From Drechmeria coniospora (lineage: Eukaryota > Ascomycota > Sordariomycetes > Hypocreales > Ophiocordycipitaceae): 64,000 bases of DNA. Shown here piece after piece: positions 35,401 to 43,400 of this stretch. Under the pieces are notes generated by a model. The model searched no databases. It was not told where the DNA came from and saw only the letters and a program-made list of their open reading frames with translations. The position numbers and the translations under genes are program-made. The stretch covers positions 2,938,027-3,002,026 of the forward strand of contig NC_054390.1 in NCBI RefSeq assembly GCF_001625195.1. Direction: 5' to 3'. Every line of letters starts with the position of its first letter. Positions within the stretch are counted from its first letter, which is position 1.

Positions 35401-37154
35401 TGGATTTAGCCAGTAAGTTTCCGTATATAGTAGATAGTACGTATTCCAACTAGCTATTTGCTAATATAGATGCATATTTTAGAATGTATGGTTTTACCTA
35501 CCGCTCGTTCTGAGTTAAGTTATCAAGACACTAATACTACTGACTGCTAAGGTCGAAAATATTCCGGATGAAGTAAGTTTATATATTACAATATTGGGCG
35601 TTGCAGTATTATCAAAATTCTTACCTTTATTGTAACCTTAGGCAGAGGATAAGGTAAGTTACTATAAACTTTCCAGAGCAATTGATATTGTCAGGGAAAA
35701 TATGATATGTATAGCATGATTTAGAATGTATGTCATTGCAGTCCTATTATCGTCGTAATAACAGTTCTACTGTAAGTTGCTACTCCGTGTAAACCAATAT
35801 GTATATTACAAGGTGTACTAATATATTTTGCTTGGTAGAAATAGACGGTTCAGCTTACCGACGCCGGAAAGGTATGTAAACTACTCCCCTTAATGAACCG
35901 AGTAGTATTTCAATATCTTCGATGTGGTGCTAATAAGGTTTGGAATAAGGACTCTCCCGACGCAGTTGATAATACTGTTCGTCCATTCCCACCATTCCAA
36001 AGTACGAAACTTTATGCTTAGGTTGATCGTAGCTTGCCGATTCCGAGATTGAAGTAAGTTGCTATGCGTTGGGGATCTAGCCTTGTACAAATTTCAATAT
36101 GATAGTATATTGACATTGATTAGAAGGTAGCTTGACTAGCAATAATGTTGAATTATTACTTGCATGTTGATAAGGCTACTATAGGAAGCTCAACATTCAG
36201 TTAACGAGACTAACCCTCCACCTGAAGTGATTAATAGCACTCCAGTTGAACAGAAAATAGTTAGTCTATGCCGAATATCAAGAATCGTCGAGATATAAAT
36301 ACCGTCTATAGGAATCTACGGTTGTTGCTGAGGAACATGCCCAGAGAGATAATCCGAGCTATAAAGTGAGCTACTTCTAATTCAAGAGAGGAGTCAATAT
36401 TGCAAGCGACGTACTGATGCATCATCTTCCGATGTTTGAAGGTAAATATATTAGCTACTACAGATCTTCCCAGTATATTAATCGCGTGAATATTTACAGT
36501 ACTGGGAAGTAAGCTTTCGCAGCACTACGCATATTTCGTATACTATTAGATGCTAATAGTATAATATGCAATTTCAGAGAGTAAGTTCCACCGATTCTGC
36601 CGAATGATATTTAGGGCAGTATACTAAAGGAGATATTCATATAATAGAAGAGGCCTGTACGCTTTTACCATTTTATTATTTTTTGCTACTTGAATCCTAA
36701 TGCAATATGTATATCTAGATCGTGCGTTAACACCCATGAGAGTGGCATGCAGAATTATGGTTCCATGTTAATATATTAGCATATTACAGAAGGCATGTGG
36801 TTTTGACAAATTAGTAAGTTAAGTTTCGTTACGCTAATACCTATAATTCTTACTTTAGGAAGTAAGCTATTCCTGGCCACAATATATCAGACAGTTAGTC
36901 TACTGCCGTTTTGAATACTAATTTAGTGTTGTTGTGTTACTATAGCCGGTATGTCGAACAAATACGCTGTAATATCCGATATTTCTTTACTTATGTAAAT
37001 GCTTCTGATAGCCTTGGTAAAAGGTATGTTTAAACTGGCAGCGTACTATTTCGAACTGCTAATAGGACATTCGGCCGGCAAATATAGCGGGTATGCTTCC
37101 TAACTACACAAATATTTGCTGCAAGCGTGTGAAATTGACTTATAAATATAGTAG
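26394..37154 (+). CDS. Secreted protein encoded by ~150 exons, mostly single-codon microexons
   Basis: Exon 1 (26394-26489, 96 nt) encodes MKPFALLVGLLAGQAIAFG, a clear signal peptide, plus 13 residues. From there the DNA has a regular grammar: donor GTRNGT, ~40 variable bases, branch CTAAT/CTAAC/CTGAT, 10-20 bases, TAG/CAG/AAG, exactly three bases, next donor. I placed 151 exons including the stop exon (37152-37154, TAG). About 132 are 3 nt long; the first 91 after exon 1 are all 3 nt. None of the triplets is a stop. Longer exons (6-75 nt, all multiples of 3) appear near 32.7 kb and mainly after 34.5 kb. Introns average ~65 nt. The product is ~274 aa with four Cys (codons at 32335, 33016, 33220, 34150; the middle two form CMRC). 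N-glycosylation sequons include NES, made by exons at 31324, 31387 and 31456. No family recognised. The model after 35.0 kb is less certain. No splicing evidence is available here. Confidence 0.8.
26547..29113 (+). other. Microexon block 1: exons 2-40, all 3 nt
   Basis: First base of each 3-nt exon: 26547, 26611, 26686, 26758, 26829, 26901, 26971, 27041, 27114, 27186, 27257, 27319, 27384, 27457, 27532, 27602, 27663, 27718, 27781, 27845, 27909, 27975, 28041, 28103, 28174, 28227, 28292, 28370, 28432, 28492, 28565, 28634, 28704, 28777, 28845, 28902, 28972, 29043, 29111. Examples: TAG|AAA|GTATGC at 27384, TAG|ACC|GTAAGT at 27532. The intron after 28041 has a GC donor (GCAAGT). Weakest calls: 26686, 26758 (donor GTTAGC) and 26971, where an alternative ATG triplet at 26946 would leave a 22-nt intron. 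Confidence 0.8.
29180..31939 (+). other. Microexon block 2: exons 41-82, all 3 nt
   Basis: Starts: 29180, 29246, 29307, 29376, 29453, 29522, 29591, 29651, 29723, 29788, 29858, 29930, 29992, 30061, 30131, 30200, 30271, 30341, 30412, 30472, 30542, 30613, 30682, 30744, 30809, 30873, 30940, 31005, 31060, 31122, 31193, 31259, 31324, 31387, 31456, 31519, 31585, 31656, 31730, 31786, 31846, 31937. Weak donors follow 29651 (GTTCGT), 29858 (GTTTTA), 31387 (GTTAGG) and 31786 (GTGCGA). A C-rich run (GCCGCCCCCCTCCCCCC) sits inside the intron after 29376. The 88-nt intron before 31937 is among the longest. Confidence 0.8.
32008..34509 (+). other. Microexon block 3: exons 83-120
   Basis: Starts: 32008, 32079, 32148, 32211, 32273, 32335, 32409, 32477, 32541, 32612, then a 9-nt exon 32682-32690, then 32751, 32821, 32893, 32957, 33016, 33083, 33150, 33220, 33277, 33344, 33413, 33483, 33551, 33628, 33703, 33753, 33814, 33877, 33943, 34015, 34081, 34150, 34207, 34277, 34342, 34426, 34507. 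All but 32682 are 3 nt. A second GC donor (GCAAGT) follows 32211. All four cysteine codons of the protein lie here, each an exon on its own. Confidence 0.8.
34572..37154 (+). other. Microexon block 4: mixed exon sizes to the stop
   Basis: Exons: 34572-34577, 34652-34657, 34734-34736, 34806-34808, 34861-34872, 35003-35005, 35071-35109, 35183-35191, 35257-35259, 35330-35344, 35410-35412, 35483-35485, 35552-35572, 35642-35653, 35725-35727, 35845-35871, 35950-35976, 36033-36053, 36124-36126, 36185-36259, 36312-36320, 36387-36410, 36500-36508, 36578-36580, 36648-36656, then 3-nt exons at 36719, 36790, 36859, 36946, 37088 and the stop at 37152. All keep phase 0. 35552 reads VENIPDE, 35642 AEDK, 36185 has NET and NST sequons, 36648 KRP. 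Alternatives exist at 35.73-36.5 kb (a 7-nt exon at 35765; a longer exon at 36312). GC donor after 36790. Confidence 0.62.
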
Positions 37155-37159
37155 TGAGC

Positions 37160-38860
37160 TACTACTATTCTGAACAATTTCCCGGCTAGTCTGGAGGACT
37201 TTTAGGTAAGATATTTTGTAGGCGGATGGTAGCTACGGTCGTTGTATGGAGTTCTCTACTGGAGTTTAAGCTCGGCCGATCGTTAGCGGGGTCCTGTCAT
37301 TACCGTTTATTTAGTTGGAAGGGGGGATCAATTCTATACTATATTGAAAAACCTTGAAAAATTCTAAACGTATATACTATCTGCCGATTGCTATTCCCCG
37401 TCAATACAAGGTAATGCAGTATTAACGGCGGATATAATTCATGGAGGATGCCCCACTATAACAATTCCATGTAACATAGATTGAGTTATAAGGCTCGCAA
37501 TATTAAGGAACCTATATTTTTGAGTCTTTATGCGCATCTGATTTTGGGAAGAGCTAACCGTAAAACCAACAAGACATACAATGTAGGTGCTGCGTACGCC
37601 CATAGCTGCAAAACCATACGGTATTTCTGTGAGCTGGGGGGCGAGTTATTATTCGAACAATATGCGAATGAATACAGCTGCGGGAAATAGTAAAAAATTC
37701 TACATTCCTGTAGTATGCTTTTCTATTTTTGTAAATGCTATTTCTACTCCTATTGTACGAAAGTATAAGTGGGATGATTGGAATTACAGTATCTATATTT
37801 GTTTGAGAATTGCTACAAGTCGCTTTAAATATAAGGAGTGAAGCTTGCATTAGGATTAGTCTCCAGATAATACACTTCGTACTTATAGTACGTATTAGTT
37901 TTGAAGGAATTGCTGTTCTTGTAATTTGCAGTAAGACATGAAGAGTGTGACTAGAGCACTAAATATATCATATGACTATAGCAATAGTGATAATAGAAGG
38001 AACTACTACTTAGAAACTTCCTAGATATCTATCTATATATATCGAACGAGGGTCGAGGGGTATCTGAATATGTGCATGGGCAATCTGGAACGTGTGTAGT
38101 ATATAAGCCATCTGGAACGCATATAGAACGTACATAGAACGTACAGATGCATAGTTAAACGAGTCACACGAAGTTACAACAACGGTTAGGAGGGTGCACT
38201 TTTAGTAACAAGTGCGCATTCCTTGGTAAGTAAATGAATTGTTTGGTATGCCAACGGTCTATAGCCTGTAGATATAGCAGTGTTATTTATACAGGATTAG
38301 GAAACCCCCAATCAGTAGAAAGTATAAATTTCTCAGATGACACAGAATACTCGTCAAAACCGAGTTGCCCGCTAAGTTTACCCTGTAATTACCTTATGTC
38401 TTGAGTGGTCTCCAGTATTATAAGATGTCTCTGACTTGGAGCAGTAAACCTATCATCTGACGTAAAGTGCGTTATGTAAATAGTGTTAGCTAAGCCTACT
38501 GCCTGACTGAGGTTGACTAGACAAACCAGATAATATAACGATACAATGTCCTGTAGAAGCGTACCGTGCCTTAGTAAACCTACTACTTGGGCGCGCTGCG
38601 TTATTAAGTATGTGGCGCCGGTATTTATATATAAATTAGGTAAGGTGACTGGGAATCAGTTGTTCTAGAAGGATATACTCATACAGATGCAGTGTATGCT
38701 GTATGGCAGTTATGTAGTAAAGCAGACATACTAGTATAACTACTAGGTTTGTTAATATATTTCGGCTGTACAACATATTAGCGCTGCCCTTGCTACAGGT
38801 TTATTCTAATCTTGCAAAGCAGGTTATAGGTATCGTGAATCCGAACTGATAATAGCAATA
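37160..38860. other. AT-rich DNA after the microexon gene
   Basis: A few splice-like words continue to about 37220. Frames at 37481-37850 on both strands (62-98 codons) have no domain I recognise. The rest is unassigned AT-rich sequence, a possible decayed transposon. Confidence 0.4.
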
Positions 38861-38869
38861 AGTATTCCT

Positions 38870-39085
38870 AACTATACGAACCGTTTTATCTCTTCACACG
38901 ACTTTACGCCTAGCGTCCTACAACGCTCCGCTATAAAATGATAGCGCCTATACAGTACAAAAAGATACATACAAGTAATTATCTTGAGTATAATTCTTAT
39001 CGTTCCTTAATATCTTCCTCAATATCTCTCCAGATTCCATTAATACTTCACCTTATTCGAAGAGGCTGTACAAAAATTACATCAG
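38870..39085 (-). mobile_element. Second copy of the transposon end seen at 22.52-22.74 kb
   Basis: Reverse complement of 22520-22735: TTCCTAACTATACGAACCG, CGCCTAGCGTCCTACAACGC, ATCTCTCCAGATTCCATTAA and GAAGAGGCTGTACAAAAATT match in order. The decayed coding end is included, so this is a dispersed DNA transposon. Confidence 0.78.
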
Positions 39086-39111
39086 CCAATATGAATTCAT
39101 ACTAGAGTACT

Positions 39112-40090
39112 CATAATTATACGAACCGTTTCCTCTATTCACACGATTTTTCGCCTAGCGCCCCACAACGCTCCGCTATAAAAATTTAGTGCCCATATAG
39201 TACAAAAGGATACATACGAGTTACAGCAGTCCTAGCAGTCACAGCAGCGGCCCGGCTGGTCACACCTCAGCCGAATACTAATTGTACGAACGCTCTCGGA
39301 TAGTTACTATATTAATAAATGCATAATGGAGATGGAATAAGTCAGCAGAATCAGTTAGAATAAAGCCTTTAACGTTATGATAGGCACGTTCAACTGGACT
39401 ATTAACTCTCTAACCAAAGTTACGGTACTTAATACAGTACCCTACCCGTTCGTACCGTAGGAGTATATATTCCGAAGAAATATAACGTAAGATTCGTTCT
39501 TGGTATTCCGAGTAAATTGTATTTAGCTTTTCCTATCTAAGGTCAAATTCAGCCTTAGTTTCAGTATATACTACATGCTGCTACATTATAAATATATTTT
39601 TAGAGCCGTAACCATTAACGTCTTGCTTATTACAGTTAGCTAGGCTATTACTGTGACTGCCGGGACCGCTGTGACTGCTGGGACCGTTGTGACTAGCCGG
39701 GCCGCTGCTGTGACTACCGGGACCGCTGTGACTGCCGGGCCCGTTGTGACTAGCCGGGCCGCTGCTGTGACTGCCGGGACCGCTGGGACTGCCGGGACCG
39801 TTGTGACTGGCCGGGCCGCCGCTGGGACTGCCGGGACCGCTGTGACTGCCGGGCCTATTGTGACTGCTAGGACCGCTGTGACTGCCAGGGCCGTTGTAAC
39901 CAGCCGGGCCACTGCTGTAACTGCCAGGACCGCTGTAACTGCCGGAGCTGTAACCAGCCGGTCTGCTAGTACTGTGACTCGTGTGTATCTTTTTGTATGG
40001 GCACTAAAATTTTATAGCGGAGCGTTGTGGGGCGCTAGGCGAGAAATTGTATAAATAGAGGAAACGATTCGTATAATTATGAGTACTTTA
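39112..40090. mobile_element. ~980-bp non-autonomous element with ~95-bp TIRs
   Basis: Left terminus TACTCATAATTATACGAACC...CGCCTAGCGCCCCACAACGC...AAATTTAGTGCCCATA (39112-39213) is matched by the reverse complement at 39995-40090 (GGGCACTAAAATTTTATAGC...GGTTCGTATAATTATGAGTA, allowing small changes). No transposase lies between; the interior carries the GC-rich minisatellite. The terminal 20 bp relate it to the element at 22.7 and 38.9 kb, so it was probably mobilised by the same transposase. Confidence 0.75.
39650..39975. repeat. 18-bp GC-rich minisatellite inside the non-autonomous element
   Basis: About 18 imperfect units of ACTGCCGGGACCGCTGTG, some with an AGCCGGGCCGCTGCTGTG variant. Plus frame reads TAGTAVTAG; minus frame TTVPAVTAVPAV. 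Related short pieces are at 17925-18015 and 39222-39265. No coding evidence beyond repeat-driven openness. Confidence 0.88.
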
Positions 40091-40252
40091 GTATAAATTC
40101 ATATTACTGGTTATACTATAAGCGGTATGCTTAAAGCAGTGTAGCGGATAACTACAGCCATAGAAATAACACAAAGAAACCTATACTAGTGTCAAAGGTT
40201 AATTTACACTAGCGCTATAAACTCTAATTTGCACTAGTATATTATACCAACC

Positions 40253-40335
40253 AACAGTTAGTGTTGGTTCGGTTCTGGGGGAAACTGGTAACAAGAGATC
40301 TCTTTCAATGGATTCAATTTGGTACGAAAGGAGGG
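40253..40335 (+). repeat. Third copy of the 17.0-kb element end
   Basis: GTTGGTTCGGTTCTGGGGG, AAACTGGTAACAAGAGATC and ATTCAATTTGGTACG match 17003-17110. It abuts the 5' end of the adhesin repeats and may be what removed the adhesin's signal peptide. Confidence 0.72.
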
Positions 40336-40439
40336 AAAAGAGGCTGCCCCTGAGCGGCCACTTTTATCCTCCCCGGAATCGTGCCCCACACGATTACGTG
40401 ATCCTAGTCTACTATTGGCTACTATATACATACAACACA

Positions 40440-43400
40440 CACTTACCGAGCTAACGCCAGGGCTTACCCCAGGAACTTCAACTATTCCGCCGTCATCGGG
40501 GTGCATGACAAACTGCGTAACGAGAATCATTATTACTGTCACTGGGGATGTTGTTACCGAAACAACAAATGGATCGATCCCTGGAACAACCACTATCAAA
40601 CCACCCTCAGGGTGCATAACCGATTGTGCAGCAAGAGTAGTTGTAACGGTCACTAGCAATATTGTAACGCAAACCGTCCTCGGGCAATTAGGTGGAACAA
40701 CGACTCTTAGACCACATCCTGGATGCGTTACTGATTGTACAACAACAGTCGTTGTAACTGTCACAGGTAGTATTGTTACTGAGATATCTCCCGGAGTAAC
40801 CCCAGGAACGTCCACTATTCTGCCACCGTCAGGATGCATGAAAAATTGCGTAACAAGAATTATTATAACCGTTCTTGGAGGCCTTGTTACCGAAACGACT
40901 GTAGGGTCAATTGCTGGCACAACTACAATCCCACCGCCATCAGGGTGCACGACGGAATGCACGCCGAAAGTAATTGTAACAGTTACTGGCGCTATTGTAA
41001 CGTATACTACTACCGGTGAAACCGCTGGAACAATAACTGTCCTTCCATCTATAGGATGCATTTTCGATTGCACAACAAGGATTGTTGTAACGGTCACAGG
41101 AAGTATGATTACCGAGATAACGCCAGGTCCTACCCCAGGAACATCGACTATTCCGCCATTATCGGGATGCATCACAAATTGCATAACCAGAATCATTGTA
41201 ACCATCACTGGAAATATCGTTACCGAAACGACCGTTGGACCCACTGCTGGAACATCCACATTCCTACCATCATCTGCATGTATTCTGAATTGCACAACAA
41301 GGGTAGTCATAACTGTTACAGGTGCCATTATTACTGAGATGACACCGGGGCCTACCCCGGGAACATCAACTATTCAGCCGTCATCAGGATGCAAAACAAA
41401 TTGCGTAACAAGGATTATTATAACCGTTCCTGGAGATAGTTTTACAGAAACAACTCCCGGACCTATTGCTGGAACAATTACTATCAGACCTCCTTCAGGG
41501 TGCACGACAAGCTGTACTACAAGAATAGGTATAACAGTTACTGATACTCTTGCAACTAAAACGATCACTGGTCAAACAATTGGAACGACAACTCTTCTGC
41601 CATTATCTGGATGTATTCTGAATTGTACAACAATGGTAGTCGTAACTATCACGGGGGGATTCATTACTGAGACAACGCTCGGACCTGCCCCAGGAACTTC
41701 AACTATTCCGCCATCATCAGGCTGCATCACAAACTGCGACACAAAAATCATTATAACCGTTACTGCACAGATTGTTACTGAAACGACTCCTGGCGCCAGT
41801 GCCGGTACAACAACTATCCCACCACCACCTGATTGCACGACCAACTGTACAGCGAAAGTAGTTGTTACTATTCCCTGTACTATTATTACGCAAATTACAC
41901 CGGGCCCAAAAGCTGGGACAACAACTGTCTCATCACCATCTGGATGTATTGTAGATTGCACAACCAGGGTAATCATAACTGTCACAGGTAATATGATTAC
42001 TGAGATAACAGCAGGGCGTAGCCCAGGAATTCAACTATTCCACCGTCACCAGGATGCATCACAAACGGCGTCACAAAACTTATTATAACCGTTCCTGCAG
42101 AAATTACTACTGAAACAACTCCTGGGGCGAGTGCAGGTACTTCTACCATTCCACCACCACTAGGGTGCACGAACAATTGTACAACGAGTGTAGTTATTAC
42201 TATTCCCGGTACTGTTCTTACACAAACTACTACAGGCACAACAGCTGGGACAACAACTATCTTACCGTTATCTGGATGTACAGATTGAGCAACAAGCGTC
42301 ATCGTAACTATACCTGGTAGCGTTGTTACAGAGATGGTTCAAGGACCTACCCCAGGAACGTCCACTATCCCGCCGTCATCGGCCTGCATTACAAGTTGTA
42401 TAACAAAAATCGTGGTTATCGTCAGTGGAGCTATTGTTACTCAATCAACACCTGGGGCCACTGCTGGTACAACAACAATCCGTCCAGAACCGGGATGCAC
42501 TGCCAATTGTATAACTAGAGTAGTTGTTACTACTGGCGCTATTATAACGCAAACTACTCCGGGTCCAACAGCTGGAACAATAACCGTCCTTCCATCTTCC
42601 GGGTGTATTACAGATTGTACAACAAAAGTAATTATAACGATTACCGGTAATATTATCACTGATATAACTCAAGGCCTATCAGCTGGCACAACAACTATTC
42701 CGCCATCAGCAGGGTGTATAAGCGATTGTACAACAAGAGTCATTATTACTATTACTGGAGCTATCGTTACCGATACGACTCCTGGAGCCAGTGCTGACAC
42801 ATCAACTATTCTACCATTACCAGGCTGCACAATCAATTGTACAACGAGAGTTGTAGTTACTGTAACTGGAGCTATTGTAACGCAAACCACTCTGGGCCCA
42901 ACAGCCGGGACAACAACTGTCCTACCATCATCTGGATGTATTTTGGCATGTACAACTAGGGTAATCATAGCTGTTACAGGCGACACTATTACTGAGATAA
43001 CAACGGGGCCTTCCCCAGGGACTTTAACTATTCCGCCGTCATCAGGCTGCATTTCAAACTGCGTAACAAAGATCATTATAACCGTTACTGGAGGCAATGC
43101 TTCAGAAACAACTACTGGAACAAGCCCTGGTACATCAACTATTCCACCATCACCGGGTTGCACAACTAATTGTACAACGAGAGTTGTAGTTACTGTTACT
43201 GGTGCTATTGTAATGCAAACCACCCCGGGCCTAACAGCTGGGACAACAACTATCCTTCCGTCATCAGGGTGTATTATAGATTGCACAACAAGAATAATCG
43301 TAACTATCACACGCAATATAATAACTGAGATAACTCCGGGGCCTACACCAGGAACTTCAACTATTCCGCCGTCATCAGGCTGCATTTCAAACTGCGTAAC

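Noticed and set aside
35728..35844. A 7-nt exon (35765-35771) between donors GTATGT and GTAAGT
   Set aside because: It would shift the frame and lead to a stop in the next exons, whereas skipping it keeps TVQLTDAGK and DSPDAVDNT in frame. Left open because the 117-nt intron is long.
26394..37154. Explanation as a 65-bp satellite or matrix-attachment region
   Set aside because: Neighbouring periods share nothing but splice signals, period length varies between about 47 and 90, and the fixed spacing is the 3 nt between AG and GT, not the period.
37481..37850. Small plus and minus frames after the microexon gene
   Set aside because: No similarity I recognise and no splice continuity with the array; AT-rich chance frames.
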